Made by a program: the position numbers and the translations under genes. A stretch of 56,369 bases of DNA from positions 1-56,369 of the forward strand of contig PMAT01000036.1 of assembly GCA_003152695.1 (NCBI GenBank), given 5' to 3'. The notes beneath the pieces were generated by a model that saw nothing but the letters and a program-made list of their open reading frames with translations, ran no database searches and was not told where the DNA came from. This DNA is from Acidobacteriaceae bacterium (GTDB lineage Bacteria; Acidobacteriota; Terriglobia; Terriglobales; Acidobacteriaceae). Shown here piece after piece: positions 31,355-41,867 of the stretch (positions are counted from its first letter, which is position 1; each line of letters begins with the position of its first letter).

Positions 31355-33802
31355 ATGTCTAACGAAACAAAAGATTTAAAGGTGACCGACCAGGAATTGC
31401 GCGACGATGCCTCAGCCGCCCGCACCCTGCCGGTCTTGCCTGTGCGCGACACCGTGCTGTTTCCCCACGCCGTGTTGCCGCTGACGGTGGGCCGGGAGAG
31501 TTCGGTCCAGTTGATCAATTCCCTGGGTGAGGACAAGACCATTGTGGTGGTGGCGCAGCGCGAAGCTCGCGTCGATTCGCCGCAGCCTACCGATCTTTAC
31601 GCCGTGGGGAGCCTGGCGGTGGTGCATAAAGTAGTGCGCATGCCCAACCAGAGCCTGTTTGTTTTTGCCGAAGGGTTGGAACGCGTCAAGGTAACGGAGT
31701 ACACGCAGTTGACTCCGTTCATGTACTCGACGGTCGAGACAATTCCTGAAATACCGGCGCCCAAAAGTTCGGCCATCGAGGCTTTGCAGCGCAACGTATT
31801 GACGCTGTTTCAGCAGATCGTGGCGGGATCACCGACGCTTTCCGATGAACTTTCCACGGTGGCGGCCAACATCGATGACGCCGGCCGCATGGTTGACTTC
31901 ATCGCGTCCTCGTTGCCGTCGTTGTCCACCCGCGATAAGCAGGACGTGCTGGAGACCCCCGACGTGAATGTGCGCCTGGAAAAGATCAACCAGCATTTGG
32001 CCAAGGAACTGGAAGTTCAGCAACTGCGCAATAAGATCCAGAGCGAAGTGCAGGACCGGGTGCAGCAGACGCAACGCGAGTACTACCTGCGCGAGCAAAT
32101 GAAGGCCATCCAGAAAGAACTGGGCGAGCAGGACGAAACCACGCGCGACGCCGAGGAGCTGCGGCAGAAAATTGAATCGGCGGGCATGCCCGACGACGTG
32201 AAGAAGGAGGCCCTGAAGGAACTGGGCCGGCTGGCGCGCATGTCGCCGATGGCCGCCGACTACGGGCTCACGCGCAACTACATCGAATGGCTGGCGGTGC
32301 TGCCGTGGCAGAAATCCTCGGGCGTGGAAGTGGACATCCTGAAAGCCAAGGAAATCCTCGATTCCGACCATTACGATCTGGAGAAAGTGAAGAACCGGAT
32401 TCTGGATTACCTGTCGGTCCGCCGCTTGAAGCCCAATATGAAGGGCCCGATCCTGTGCTTCGTGGGACCGCCGGGAGTGGGCAAGACTTCGCTGGGCAAG
32501 TCGATCGCGCGCGCCCTGGGGCGCAAGTTCGTGCGCTTGTCGCTGGGCGGCGTGCATGACGAGGCCGAGGTCCGCGGACATCGCCGTACCTACATTGGCG
32601 CCTTGCCGGGCCAGATCATGCAGGGCATCCGCCGCGCGGAAACCAACGATCCGGTTTTCATGCTCGACGAAATCGACAAGGTGGGACGCGACTTTCGCGG
32701 CGATCCCGCCTCGGCGCTGCTGGAGGCGCTCGATCCGGAGCAGAACTTCAGCTTCCGCGATAACTACCTCGACGTGCCCTTCGATCTGTCGAAGGTGCTG
32801 TTCATCACCACGGCGAACATGCTCGATCCCGTGGCCGATCCGCTGCGCGATCGCATGGAGATCATTGAGCTGCAGGGCTACACGGAAGAGGAAAAGGTAC
32901 ACATCGCATTCCAGTACCTGGTTCCGCGGCAGATCGAGGAGAACGGAGTTAGCGGCGATCAGATCGAGTTTCCCGAGGAAACGGTCCGCTTTATCATTCG
33001 CCACTACACCCGCGAGGCCGGGGTGCGCAGCCTGGAGCGCACCATCGGGACCATCTGCCGCAAACAGGCGCGCCGCATTGCCGAGGGCAAGCACGACAAA
33101 CTGATGGTGACGCCGGAGTTGGTGCAGCAGCACGACATGCTGGGTGGGATGAAGATCCGCACCGAGGGCGAAATTGCCGAGCGCACCAAGCGGTCGGGCG
33201 TGGCCGTTGGGCTGGCGTGGACGCCGACGGGCGGCGACATCCTCTTCATCGAGGCCAATAAGATGAGGGGCAAAGGGGGCTTTACCATGACCGGCCAGCT
33301 CGGCCAGGTGATGCAGGAGTCCATGCAGGCGGCGCTGACCTGGGTGCGCTCAAATGCGAAGGAGCTAGGCATTGACGAAGCGTTCTTCGCCGATCACGAC
33401 ATCCACATCCATGTGCCGGCGGGCGCTATTCCGAAGGACGGACCTTCGGCTGGTGTCACCATGGCTACGGCTTTGGTCTCGCTGCTCACCGATCGGCGGG
33501 TTCGTCCGCTGACCGCGATGACCGGTGAGATCACGTTGAGTGGCAATGTGCTTCCCATCGGCGGCATCAAGGAAAAAACGTTGGCGGCAAAGCGCGCGGG
33601 CGTGACCGACATTATTCTGCCTGCCGATAACCGCCAGAACGTTGACGAGGACTTGACGCCGGAGCAGCTGCAGGGCCTGAGCATGCATTACGTCAAGACC
33701 ATTCAGGAGCTGCTCGACATTGCTCTGCCCACCAGTCGCGCGGAAGCCAAGCAGGACGAGGAAGTCCGCGAGCAGGTGCTGAGCACGGTCCCGGTTGGAT
33801 GA
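31355..33802 (+). CDS. lon: ATP-dependent Lon protease
   Basis: An 815-residue Lon. N-terminal substrate-recognition domain (about 30-230, [19 protein letters not shown]), a coiled-coil linker, an AAA+ module with Walker A GPPGVGKT (about 370) and Walker [10 protein letters not shown], then the protease domain with Ser about 698 in [14 protein letters not shown] and Lys about 739 in [10 protein letters not shown], the catalytic dyad. ATG at 31355 is preceded by AAGGAGT. A hairpin with a T-run at 33868-33898 follows the gene. Confidence 0.96.
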   Translation: MSNETKDLKVTDQELRDDASAARTLPVLPVRDTVLFPHAVLPLTVGRESSVQLINSLGEDKTIVVVAQREARVDSPQPTDLYAVGSLAVVHKVVRMPNQSLFVFAEGLERVKVTEYTQLTPFMYSTVETIPEIPAPKSSAIEALQRNVLTLFQQIVAGSPTLSDELSTVAANIDDAGRMVDFIASSLPSLSTRDKQDVLETPDVNVRLEKINQHLAKELEVQQLRNKIQSEVQDRVQQTQREYYLREQMKAIQKELGEQDETTRDAEELRQKIESAGMPDDVKKEALKELGRLARMSPMAADYGLTRNYIEWLAVLPWQKSSGVEVDILKAKEILDSDHYDLEKVKNRILDYLSVRRLKPNMKGPILCFVGPPGVGKTSLGKSIARALGRKFVRLSLGGVHDEAEVRGHRRTYIGALPGQIMQGIRRAETNDPVFMLDEIDKVGRDFRGDPASALLEALDPEQNFSFRDNYLDVPFDLSKVLFITTANMLDPVADPLRDRMEIIELQGYTEEEKVHIAFQYLVPRQIEENGVSGDQIEFPEETVRFIIRHYTREAGVRSLERTIGTICRKQARRIAEGKHDKLMVTPELVQQHDMLGGMKIRTEGEIAERTKRSGVAVGLAWTPTGGDILFIEANKMRGKGGFTMTGQLGQVMQESMQAALTWVRSNAKELGIDEAFFADHDIHIHVPAGAIPKDGPSAGVTMATALVSLLTDRRVRPLTAMTGEITLSGNVLPIGGIKEKTLAAKRAGVTDIILPADNRQNVDEDLTPEQLQGLSMHYVKTIQELLDIALPTSRAEAKQDEEVREQVLSTVPVG

Positions 33803-33867
33803 GACTGACGTTCTCCGTGCAGCAGGATCGAACCTGCTCGCTGTTTTCGGAGCCAGCGAGCAACCAA

Positions 33868-33898
33868 GGGCCATCCATTCGGACGGTCCTTTTATTTT
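33868..33898 (+). terminator. lon terminator
   Basis: GGGCCATCC-ATTC-GGACGGTCC hairpin (one G-U type mismatch) followed by TTTTATTTT. Confidence 0.65.
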
Positions 33899-33993
33899 GG
33901 GCGCAGACTCCAGCCATGCCCGTCGTCGTCTCGTACAATAATTTCCACCGTCATCTGCTCTCAAAAATGGAGCAGGCCAGTCCGTGCCGTGCC

Positions 33994-36303
33994 ATGACAA
34001 GGGTCTTCATCGTTCTCCTGTGCGCCCTGCCGCTCTTTGCCCAGAGCAAGACCGGTGAACTGCGCCTGCGAGTGACCGATCCGGCCGGACTCGGCTTGAA
34101 GAGTTCGGTGGAGCTGGTGAGCGAGTCGAACCAGTTTCGGCAGCCGTTCCGCACCGACGAAGCGGGCACACTCGACGCCCAGCGCCTGCCCTTCGGGATG
34201 TACCGGCTGGAGGTGAAATGCGAAGGATTCGCTCCCGTTTCACAATCGCTGGAAATCCGCTCCGCCATTCCGCGGGAACTCAATATCAAGCTGAGCGTTG
34301 CCGGCATAAATACGTCGGTCAACGTCAGTGACCAGGACACGCTTATTGACCCCGAGCGAGTTGGCGCCGTCAGCCAGATCGGCTCCGAGGCGATTGCCAA
34401 TCGAGCCACATCCCTGCCCGGACGTTCCCTGCAAGATCTGGTGAACTCGCAGCCGGGATGGCTGTATGAAGGCAATGCGGTGCTGCATCCGCGCGGATCG
34501 GAATACCAGACGCAGTTCGTCGTCAATGGAATCCCGCTCACCGACAACCGTTCGCCCGGTTCAGGCCCGGAAATCGAAGCGGACAATGTCGAGTCGATGA
34601 GCGTTTACACTGCCGGCATCCCCGCTGAATATGGAAGGAAGATGGGAGGCATTGTCGAGGTCAACACCGCGCGAGACAGCCGCGAAGGTTTTCATGGGCA
34701 AGTTGTGTTGTCCGGGGGCAGCTTCGACACTGCTGGCGCGTACACCATGCTGCAGTATTTGTCGGGCAAGAACCTGTTCGGCATCAGTGCCAGCGGCGCG
34801 ATGACAAGCTACTATCTCAGCCCACCGGTTCCGCAAAACTTCACCAATACTGGAACTACGGGGGATTTCGCCGGCAGGTACGAGCGGGACTTCACTCCGA
34901 GCGACCGCCTGACCTTGATGTTCCGCCACGAGCTGGCTCGCTATGACATTCCCAACGAGCAGGTCCAGCAAGCGGCAGGCCAACGCCAGGACGGCGACAA
35001 CTTCGAGAACATGGGGACCATCACCTACCAACACATTTTTTCTTCCAACATGGTGGGCGACGTTCGAGCAATGGTGCGCGACAACTCTAGTGGTCTGTCG
35101 TCCAATCCCCTGTCCACGCCAATCATCGCGTTCCAAGCCAACCACTTCACCGAGGGCTATTTCAACGCAACGGTCTCGATTCATCGCGGCAATCAGGAGT
35201 GGAAGGCCGGGGTGGAATCCGACAGCATCTTCCTGCACGAGCGTTTCGCCGATGTCATCACCGACCCCTCGCAATTCGATCCGGGTACGCCGACCCGGTT
35301 CAGCTTTGTGGGCAATCGTCCGGACCTGGAGCAATCCGCTTTTGTGCAGGACTTGATTCGTCTGGGCAAGTGGACTGTCAGTGCCGGCGTGCGCTGGGAC
35401 CACTACCAGCTCGTCGTCAATCAAAATGCAGTGAGTCCGCGTTTGGGAGTTTCGCGCTACTTCGCCAAAAGCGAACTACTGCTTCATGCCGCTTATGACC
35501 GGGTTTTCCAAACCCCCGCTTTCGAAAACATCCTGCTGTCGAGTTCTCCCGAGGTTGCAGTCCTGAACCCCAACGTGCTGCGCCTGCCGGTCAAGCCATC
35601 GCACGGCAACTACTACGAGTTTGGCCTGACGAAGGGGTTCATGGGGAAGGTCAGCGTAGATGTGAATTCGTATTTCCGCGGCATGAACAACTTCGCCGAC
35701 GACGACCTGCTGCTGAATACTTCGGTGAGCTTCCCGATCGCCTTTCGCAAAGCCCGGATCTATGGAGCGGAAGGAAAAGTTAATCTTCCACGTTGGGGAC
35801 ATTTGTCAGGGTTTGTGAGCTATTCCTACATGGTGGGCTCCGCCTATTTCCCGGTGACGGGAGGACTTTTTCTCGGGCAGTCGGCGACGAATGCGCTCAC
35901 TCAACTGGGCGGGCGTTTCTGGGTCTCGCAAGACCAGCGCAACACGGTGCGGACGCGCTTCCGTTACCAGTTCCTGCCTCGGTTCTGGGCTGCGCTGGGC
36001 GGAGAATATGGCAGCGGCCTGCCGGTCGATTTCGATGGCACCTACGAACAAGCGCTGGCGCAATACGGCCAGCAAGTGGTCGATCGGGTTAACTTCGAGC
36101 GCAACCGGGTCAAGCCTTGGTTCTCGCTGGACGCTTCCCTCGGCGCCGATCTCTGGAAAAGAGACAACCTTGCGATGCGAATGCTGTTCGACGTTCAGAA
36201 CATGAACAATGGGCTCAACCTTATCAACTTTGCGGGACTGTTCTCGGGCAATTCCATTGCGCCGCCGCGCAGCTATTCAGTCCGCGTGCAGACGACTTTT
36301 TAG
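33994..36303 (+). CDS. TonB-dependent receptor with carboxypeptidase-regulatory N-domain
   Basis: A 769-residue outer-membrane protein. Signal peptide MTRVFIVLLCALPLFAQS; CarboxypepD_reg-like domain about 20-105 (LRVTDPAGLGL...YRLEVKCEGFAP); plug about 110-235 (QDLVNSQPGWL, VNGIPLTDNRSPG, YTAGIPAEYGRKMGGIVEVNT); and a beta-barrel ending in the aromatic SYSVRVQTTF. No canonical TonB box is obvious. It resembles the small Oar-like receptors abundant in Acidobacteriota; substrate unknown. The frame is open back to 33799, but that region contains the lon terminator. Confidence 0.85.
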   Translation: MTRVFIVLLCALPLFAQSKTGELRLRVTDPAGLGLKSSVELVSESNQFRQPFRTDEAGTLDAQRLPFGMYRLEVKCEGFAPVSQSLEIRSAIPRELNIKLSVAGINTSVNVSDQDTLIDPERVGAVSQIGSEAIANRATSLPGRSLQDLVNSQPGWLYEGNAVLHPRGSEYQTQFVVNGIPLTDNRSPGSGPEIEADNVESMSVYTAGIPAEYGRKMGGIVEVNTARDSREGFHGQVVLSGGSFDTAGAYTMLQYLSGKNLFGISASGAMTSYYLSPPVPQNFTNTGTTGDFAGRYERDFTPSDRLTLMFRHELARYDIPNEQVQQAAGQRQDGDNFENMGTITYQHIFSSNMVGDVRAMVRDNSSGLSSNPLSTPIIAFQANHFTEGYFNATVSIHRGNQEWKAGVESDSIFLHERFADVITDPSQFDPGTPTRFSFVGNRPDLEQSAFVQDLIRLGKWTVSAGVRWDHYQLVVNQNAVSPRLGVSRYFAKSELLLHAAYDRVFQTPAFENILLSSSPEVAVLNPNVLRLPVKPSHGNYYEFGLTKGFMGKVSVDVNSYFRGMNNFADDDLLLNTSVSFPIAFRKARIYGAEGKVNLPRWGHLSGFVSYSYMVGSAYFPVTGGLFLGQSATNALTQLGGRFWVSQDQRNTVRTRFRYQFLPRFWAALGGEYGSGLPVDFDGTYEQALAQYGQQVVDRVNFERNRVKPWFSLDASLGADLWKRDNLAMRMLFDVQNMNNGLNLINFAGLFSGNSIAPPRSYSVRVQTTF

Positions 36304-36313
36304 GAATGACCTT

Positions 36314-37375
36314 TCACGGTTTTCCGAAGAGCCGAAAATAGAACTTCAACAGACCGGAGCGTTCCGCTGGAGGCAGGGACCGCTGCCAGTCATAAATCTG
36401 ACGCTCCGACTGCCGCAACTGCGCCAGAAATTCATCGTCAGTGATGCGACGATTCGCCATAAGCTGTCGATGCTTGCGTCTCATTCTGGCGAGACCCTGC
36501 AGCCCGGCCCACCATCCGCGCAAATACGCGCCCAGTCTCCCGCTGCGCGCGGCATACAGCAGCCAAAGACCCTGATAGACGACGATTCGCGGCAGCAGCC
36601 GCCACAATACCGAGCTGGGATAATCCTTGGCCAGCAGATAGATCTGGTTGCGCGTAAGGTACTCGACGATGCGCGGATGCAGTACATCGCCCAGGGTCGC
36701 GCTGCCGATGTGGTACGCAACTGCTTGCGGCAAGTAGACTCCCGTGTAGCCGAGCAGATGTGCGCGCAAGGCCAGATCGACATCCTCAAGATAGGCAAAG
36801 AACTCTTCATCAAGTTCGCCGCAAAGGTTGAGGACCTCTCGGCGATACAGCACCGCGGCCCCGCAGCCGCTCAAAACCAACAGCGGGTGATCATACTGGC
36901 CATTGTCCGGGGCGAAATGTCCGAGCCGATAGGCGGCCCCAGACATCAGCATGGCGTCTCCGGCGCCATCGAGATGGGTTCGCTGGGTTGCGCGTAATAG
37001 CTTGCCGGTGGCGAATCCGACCTTCGGGTCAGAATCGAGCGCCAGCGCCAGCTTCGCAAGGTAGTCGGGGTGCATCTCGACATCGTTGTTGAGCAGCAGA
37101 ACATAACGCGACTCGGTCTGCGCTACGGCTCGATTGATGGAGCCGGTCGTTCCCTCATTGGTCGAGAGTTCGATGCGCTGCGTATTCGGTGGTAGGGGAT
37201 CGGGAAGGATACTGTCAGGACGCGCGTCGTTTTCAATCACCACGGCTTCCCAGGCGTCAACCGGCAGGGTCTGCTGCTGAATGAAATCGAGGCAGCGCGC
37301 GGTGAGGTCAGGACGATGCAGCGAGGGAATTGCTATGGTGACGGTCTTCACGCGGCTATGCTCGCGATTGTACAC
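36314..37375 (-). CDS. GT2-family glycosyltransferase (rhamnosyltransferase-like)
   Basis: A 353-residue GT-A enzyme. VTIAIPSLHRPDL opens the Rossmann fold; LLNNDVEMHPDYL (about 95-107) gives the NxD/DxD-type metal site; DEEFFAYLEDVDLALRAHLLGY (about 190-211) carries the ED catalytic-base region typical of GT2 rhamnosyltransferases. A C-terminal tail of amphipathic helices may sit on the membrane. Belongs with the following glycosyltransferase and the ABC exporter on the same strand. Converges within 10 bases on the TonB receptor. Confidence 0.85.
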   Translation of the reverse strand: MYNREHSRVKTVTIAIPSLHRPDLTARCLDFIQQQTLPVDAWEAVVIENDARPDSILPDPLPPNTQRIELSTNEGTTGSINRAVAQTESRYVLLLNNDVEMHPDYLAKLALALDSDPKVGFATGKLLRATQRTHLDGAGDAMLMSGAAYRLGHFAPDNGQYDHPLLVLSGCGAAVLYRREVLNLCGELDEEFFAYLEDVDLALRAHLLGYTGVYLPQAVAYHIGSATLGDVLHPRIVEYLTRNQIYLLAKDYPSSVLWRLLPRIVVYQGLWLLYAARSGRLGAYLRGWWAGLQGLARMRRKHRQLMANRRITDDEFLAQLRQSERQIYDWQRSLPPAERSGLLKFYFRLFGKP

Positions 37376-37387
37376 ACCATGGGCCGC

Positions 37388-39577
37388 CTAAGACATCGCT
37401 GCCGGCCGTTCGTTCAAGACCGACCGTATGCTCTCGGCGAACGCGTCAGGACTAAGTTCGTCGATCACGCGTTGCAAGGCGTTGGCACGAAGGGTCTGCC
37501 AAATGGCTTCATCGCTGTATAAGCGGCTGCACTGTTGTGCGAATGTATCCGCATCGCCGGCGACAAGATAATCGATACCGTCCCGCCACTTCATTTGCCG
37601 CGCAATGATGTCAGAGACCACCAGTGGCACCCCGAACGCAGCTGCCTCGTAGGCTTTGAACGGCAAACCTGCGGCATAGCGGGTGGGAACCACGAACACA
37701 CGCGCCTCTTCGTAAGAAGGCCTGAGGTCTTCCTGCGCTCCAAGCACCTTGATCGTGGAACTGTTCAGATCGCCCAGCACCTGGTCGGTTCCGTAGCCCG
37801 CGACGATGAGGCTTGCTGCGGTCGCCTGCTGCACCGCCGGCCAAATTGCGCGACAGAAGTAGCGAATGGAGTCGGCATTGGGATTGTCCGAACCGTGTAC
37901 TCCTCCGACAAAGAGAAAGGTGCGGCGCTGTGCGAACCCAGTGGACGCAGGAGACGGAGAGAACTCAAATCCAACCACATGCACCGAGTGGACACCGGAT
38001 TGAAGCATGGCTGTTTTGTCATTCTCGGAAACCACAACTACGGTGTCCGCCGACCCGGCTAAGGCGAATTCATGATAGGGTTCAACGGCGTCGGCACTCG
38101 CTCCGCCCAATGCCTGCTTCTGTTGCGCTCTCTCCGAGAAAATCGCCTCAGCATCATAGATCAGGCGAAAATTTCGAGGGCCCGCAACGGCGAGGCATTG
38201 CGTCAGCAGCACGTGCAGGTTGTGGGGACGGCTGACCCATACGACGTCGCTGCACCGGCAGTAGTCCTTCGTCAATGCCGCACGGTTGCGCAGGCCGTCA
38301 AACAGCTCAATTTCGCGGGGTATATCGGAATACTCATCCCGCAGCAACGGAAACATCAATGTTGAACAGGTGACGTGATGACCGAGTGTCACGAGCTGGC
38401 GCAAAATGTCGTTGCTTCGTGGATAGCCGGAACCGAGGTTCCTGTGGGGTATACGGTCGTCAACATAGAGTATTCGCAAACCTTTGGCGCCGGCTGCTAT
38501 GCGTGCGGCGCTGATTTGCGACAAGCCGGGAGCATGATGCTGCTTTAATACCGGCTCCCATTTATGCAGGAATTTCTTCTGATGTTCCGCCATGCGGGCC
38601 TGGGCAAACTCATTTCCTCCCGAGCTTGCCGATTCATAATGTCGAATGACCGCCAGCGGCTCATAGATGACTTGAAAACCTCTCTGCCACAAGGTCATGC
38701 AATAGTCGGTATCTTCGTAGTATGCGGGCGCGAACTCGGAACTGAATCCGCCCACTTCGGCGAACAATCGTCGCGGCGTCAGCAAGAAGACGGCAGAACA
38801 GTAGTCCACCGGCCGGCGAAATTCATATTGCGGAGCCTGCGGGTCATCGCCTCGTCCGTAGCCCAATGCGCTTCCGTCAGACCACACGATGTTGCCGGCT
38901 TCCTGCAGCGCGCCATTGGCGAGCAGAATCTTTCCACCGACCGCACCCACGCTGGCATGCGCGAAATTGGCCAGCGCCGCGCTGATCGCGGTGGGGCTTA
39001 GTAGCGCGTCATTGTTGAAGAAACAGAGGTACTCTCCGGCAGCGCAAGCCGCAGCCTGCATGCAGGCCGGACCGAATCCGACGTTGGTTGGGTTGCGGAT
39101 TACTTTCGCGCCCTGCAACCGGTCCAGCATTAGCCCAGTCTCGTCCGTGGATGCGTTGTCCACGACGATCAGTTCATAACTGATGTCTGCGTTTGCGATG
39201 ATGGATTCTAAGCTGAGCAGGGACAGGTGGGCGCGCTCATGCAGAACTACGATGAACGATACGGTGGGATTCTCAACCGCCGGGCAGGCAAGTTGTTCGC
39301 CGGCCTGCAGAAGCTGACGCAAACGCGCCTGTGCCTGCTTGTCCCATGCCTTCTGGGCCGGACGAACGGCGGCGGGCCGCGCGCTCCAAGTGCGCCCCGT
39401 GATGCGGTCCAAACACCAGGATGACACTCGCTGCCTGGCTAGAAGCGGCAAGGGCAGCCGGGTACACACACCCTGCACAACCCGGTAGCGGTCGTCCACA
39501 TTCGCCCGCCGGAATGCGCGGATTAGAGTGCGGACCCGCTTCTTCTGTCGCCGAATGATTTCCGTCAGGCTTGGCAT
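37388..39577 (-). CDS. bifunctional glycosyltransferase (GT2 plus GT4-like)
   Basis: A 729-residue protein. A helical N-terminus (about 1-100) is followed by a GT-A domain (TVSFIVVLHERAHLSLLSLESI, VVDNASTDETG, FFNNDALLSP, YYEDTDYCMTLWQRGF). From about 400 a GT-B domain runs (ILYVDDRIPHRNLGSGYPRSNDIL, FLFVGGVHGSDNPNADSI, IKVLGAQEDLRPSYEEARVFVVPTRYAAGLPFKAYEAAAFGVPLV), the GT4 nucleotide-sugar-binding part. The ATG at 39577 overlaps the stop of the preceding membrane gene (TGATG). A chain-building enzyme for an exported polysaccharide is likely. Confidence 0.85.
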   Translation of the reverse strand: MPSLTEIIRRQKKRVRTLIRAFRRANVDDRYRVVQGVCTRLPLPLLARQRVSSWCLDRITGRTWSARPAAVRPAQKAWDKQAQARLRQLLQAGEQLACPAVENPTVSFIVVLHERAHLSLLSLESIIANADISYELIVVDNASTDETGLMLDRLQGAKVIRNPTNVGFGPACMQAAACAAGEYLCFFNNDALLSPTAISAALANFAHASVGAVGGKILLANGALQEAGNIVWSDGSALGYGRGDDPQAPQYEFRRPVDYCSAVFLLTPRRLFAEVGGFSSEFAPAYYEDTDYCMTLWQRGFQVIYEPLAVIRHYESASSGGNEFAQARMAEHQKKFLHKWEPVLKQHHAPGLSQISAARIAAGAKGLRILYVDDRIPHRNLGSGYPRSNDILRQLVTLGHHVTCSTLMFPLLRDEYSDIPREIELFDGLRNRAALTKDYCRCSDVVWVSRPHNLHVLLTQCLAVAGPRNFRLIYDAEAIFSERAQQKQALGGASADAVEPYHEFALAGSADTVVVVSENDKTAMLQSGVHSVHVVGFEFSPSPASTGFAQRRTFLFVGGVHGSDNPNADSIRYFCRAIWPAVQQATAASLIVAGYGTDQVLGDLNSSTIKVLGAQEDLRPSYEEARVFVVPTRYAAGLPFKAYEAAAFGVPLVVSDIIARQMKWRDGIDYLVAGDADTFAQQCSRLYSDEAIWQTLRANALQRVIDELSPDAFAESIRSVLNERPAAMS

Positions 39578-40122
39578 CAATCGCTGATTGAATTCGCCGG
39601 GGTAGTGTCGGAAATCCCAAGTTTTCCCTCGAGCTCGGCCACGCGCTCCATGAGGCGACTGTCGTATCCCTTGAAGTTGCGCAGGCGAAAGAGAAATTCC
39701 CCGAGCAGCAGCAGTCGGGAACAGACAACCACCACAAACAGCAAGGCCAGCGTGATGTCCAGATTGGCGTGGAAGCGGCTGTACGCACCGGGATCTCCCC
39801 GATTTTCCACGCGGATCGAAACCACCTCCAGGAAAATCCCGCCGATGAAAAGGCTGGTGAGCAGCAACACAAAGACCAGGAAACGGGAAATATAGACCAG
39901 AGTCGAGAATGCGTTGTTTTGACACTCACACAGATTGAACAGCTTGGAATTTACCGAAAGCAGTCTCGCCTTCAAGATCCAGGTCGATAATTTCTGGGGG
40001 GGCAGGGACAGAAAATGCCGGAGGGTATCGGCGTAGAACGCCACCAGGGCGCTGAGAATGACCAGGACAATCTCAAAGATCCTTGCGTGTTCGTGAAGCC
40101 AGGGAGCCAATGCGTGCAGCAT
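39577..40122 (-). CDS. membrane protein in polysaccharide export cluster
   Basis: About 181 residues with three strong transmembrane helices (EIVLVILSALVAFYA, FLVFVLLLTSLFIGGIFLEV, ITLALLFVVVVCSRLLLLGEF) and a soluble C-terminal tail with a short coiled coil (RLMERVAELEGKL). No family recognised. Stop overlaps the start of the bifunctional glycosyltransferase, so the two are co-translated. An in-frame start at 40143 adds seven residues. Confidence 0.65.
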   Translation of the reverse strand: MLHALAPWLHEHARIFEIVLVILSALVAFYADTLRHFLSLPPQKLSTWILKARLLSVNSKLFNLCECQNNAFSTLVYISRFLVFVLLLTSLFIGGIFLEVVSIRVENRGDPGAYSRFHANLDITLALLFVVVVCSRLLLLGEFLFRLRNFKGYDSRLMERVAELEGKLGISDTTPANSISD

Positions 40123-40186
40123 AGATTGGCGCAAATATAACACGAATGCAGCGTGGCTGTGAGGAGGGCGGCTTTCCTCGCCGGCA

Positions 40187-40966
40187 TCAATGGGCCCCCA
40201 CCGCCTCCACCGCCAGCAAACTCTTGTACACCTCGATGACGTCTTCCGGCAGGCCGTCGGCCATGATGCGTCCTTTGTCCAGAAGAATGGCGCGGTCGCA
40301 GTGCTCCGCGACTTGTGTCATGTTATGGGTCACCATAAGGATGGTTTTACCGGCGCGCCGAAAATTCCGGATGCGTTCGAAGCACTTGTCCTGAAATCCC
40401 GCGTCCCCGACGGCGAGGATTTCGTCGATCACCAGGATCTCTGGATCCACCTCGGTGGCCACTGCAAACGCCAGCCGCATGTACATTCCCGACGAGTACT
40501 GCTTCACCGGCGAGTCGATGAAGTCTCCGATGTCGGCAAAGTCGATAATACCCTGTTGGCGCGCGAGTACCTCGCGTTTGGAGTAACCCATCAGCAGACC
40601 GTTGAGCAGAATATTCTCCCGGCCGGTCAATTCATGGTGGAAGCCGGCGCCCAATTCAATCAGCGGCGCCAACGAGCCTTGCACCTGCACCGTTCCGGCG
40701 GATGGCCGGTAAACGCCTGAAACGATCTTCAAAACGGTGCTCTTGCCCGATCCGTTGCGCCCGATCAATCCCAGCATCTGGCCCTTCGGGACTTCAAAGG
40801 AGGCGTTTTTTACGGCCTCAAAGTCGTGAAAGCTGGATTTGCGCTGGAAAAACTTGGAGAACAGTTCGCGCACCGTATCGGGGCGCTCGTGGATCACTCG
40901 AAAGCGCTGCGTGACGTTCTGCAATCGAATTGCAACCGGGCTGGAAGACATTCCTGACTCAGACAT
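40187..40966 (-). CDS. ABC exporter ATP-binding protein (Wzt/TagH type)
   Basis: About 259 residues. Walker A GLIGRNGSGKST (about 60-71), the polysaccharide-exporter signature GAGFHHELTGRENILLNGLLMG, ABC signature KQYSSGMYMRLAF, Walker B EILVIDEILAVGD, H-loop VTHNM. It lacks the C-terminal carbohydrate-binding domain of O-antigen Wzt, so it is the short KpsT/TagH-like form. The ATG at 40966 overlaps the permease stop by eight bases. Confidence 0.9.
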   Translation of the reverse strand: MSESGMSSSPVAIRLQNVTQRFRVIHERPDTVRELFSKFFQRKSSFHDFEAVKNASFEVPKGQMLGLIGRNGSGKSTVLKIVSGVYRPSAGTVQVQGSLAPLIELGAGFHHELTGRENILLNGLLMGYSKREVLARQQGIIDFADIGDFIDSPVKQYSSGMYMRLAFAVATEVDPEILVIDEILAVGDAGFQDKCFERIRNFRRAGKTILMVTHNMTQVAEHCDRAILLDKGRIMADGLPEDVIEVYKSLLAVEAVGAH

Positions 40967-41735
40967 AGAAAACGAAATTGTCCTGGTACTTACGGAAGAT
41001 GGCAAACCCCAGGAACAAGCTTAAGAAAGCGCAAACAAAGGAGGCCACAATGGAAGGCGCCTTAGGCAACATGCCGTAGTACACCGCGAGGCGAAACCCG
41101 TTGATGACATAGATGATTGGATTCAGCTTGAAAATCCATTGATACCGCGCCGGTATCAGTTCAAGGGGATAGATAATTGGAGTCAGGTAGAACCACGCCG
41201 TGAGCAGGATTTGCAGGATGTGTGCCACATCGCGGTAGTACACATTGGCCGCGGCGAAGAAGAAGGTCATCCCCAAGGTGAAGATTGCCAGGGCCAGCAG
41301 CGGGACCGGCAAGTACACCCAGGTCCAATAAAAGGGGTGCCGCAAAAGTGGGACCAGCAACGCCAGGGGGATAAGAGAAAGCAGCAGGTTGATGATGTTC
41401 GAGACCACCGCTGCCACGGGAAACACCATCTTGGGTACGGCGATCTTCTTGATCAAATCGCCGTTGGCTACGATGGCTTCCACGGCATAGGAGAGCGATT
41501 GCGAGAAGAACGTCCAGGGAAGCAGCACGCTGAGCAGAAAAATCGCGTAATGCGGTACGGCCAAGCGCATGACCGTGGAAAATACCAGGGTCAGCACGAC
41601 CATAAGCAGGGCAGGGTTCAGCAGCGCCCACATAAAGCCCAGGACGGACCGCTTATAGCGGATCTTGAGCTCCTTGAGGGCCAGTGCCCAAATCAACTCC
41701 CGATAACGGTAGGTGTCGCGAACCAGTTCGATCAT
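40959..41735 (-). CDS. ABC exporter permease (Wzm/TagG type)
   Basis: A 258-residue, six-helix permease of the ABC-2 type. LIWALALKELKIRYKRSVLGFMWALLNP is the classical N-terminus of polysaccharide exporters, and YYRDVAHILQILLTAWFYLTPIIYP is the conserved loop-helix region. Start at ATG 41735; the frame is open to 41777. Pairs with the overlapping ATPase to move a lipid-linked polysaccharide across the inner membrane. Confidence 0.9.
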   Translation of the reverse strand: MIELVRDTYRYRELIWALALKELKIRYKRSVLGFMWALLNPALLMVVLTLVFSTVMRLAVPHYAIFLLSVLLPWTFFSQSLSYAVEAIVANGDLIKKIAVPKMVFPVAAVVSNIINLLLSLIPLALLVPLLRHPFYWTWVYLPVPLLALAIFTLGMTFFFAAANVYYRDVAHILQILLTAWFYLTPIIYPLELIPARYQWIFKLNPIIYVINGFRLAVYYGMLPKAPSIVASFVCAFLSLFLGFAIFRKYQDNFVFYV

Positions 41736-41867
41736 AGATAAACAATCTTCGTCTGTCGTTCTAACGGCAACCGGCAATGGGGCGAAGCTCGATGTTAAAT
41801 TATTTTGCCGAGCGGTGCTTCCGATCGTGGCAAGGCGGGTGGGAGATACCTTGTCTTCGCCTTTGGC

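Noticed and set aside
33826-33850. tRNA-like GGATCGAACCTGC sequence after lon
   Set aside because: It resembles a T-arm by chance, but there is no cloverleaf around it and the lon terminator follows at once.
39578-39925. Upstream extension of the bifunctional glycosyltransferase frame to 39925
   Set aside because: The extension overlaps the membrane protein gene in another frame and reads as R/G/P-rich shadow; the ATG at 39577 with TGATG overlap is the better start.
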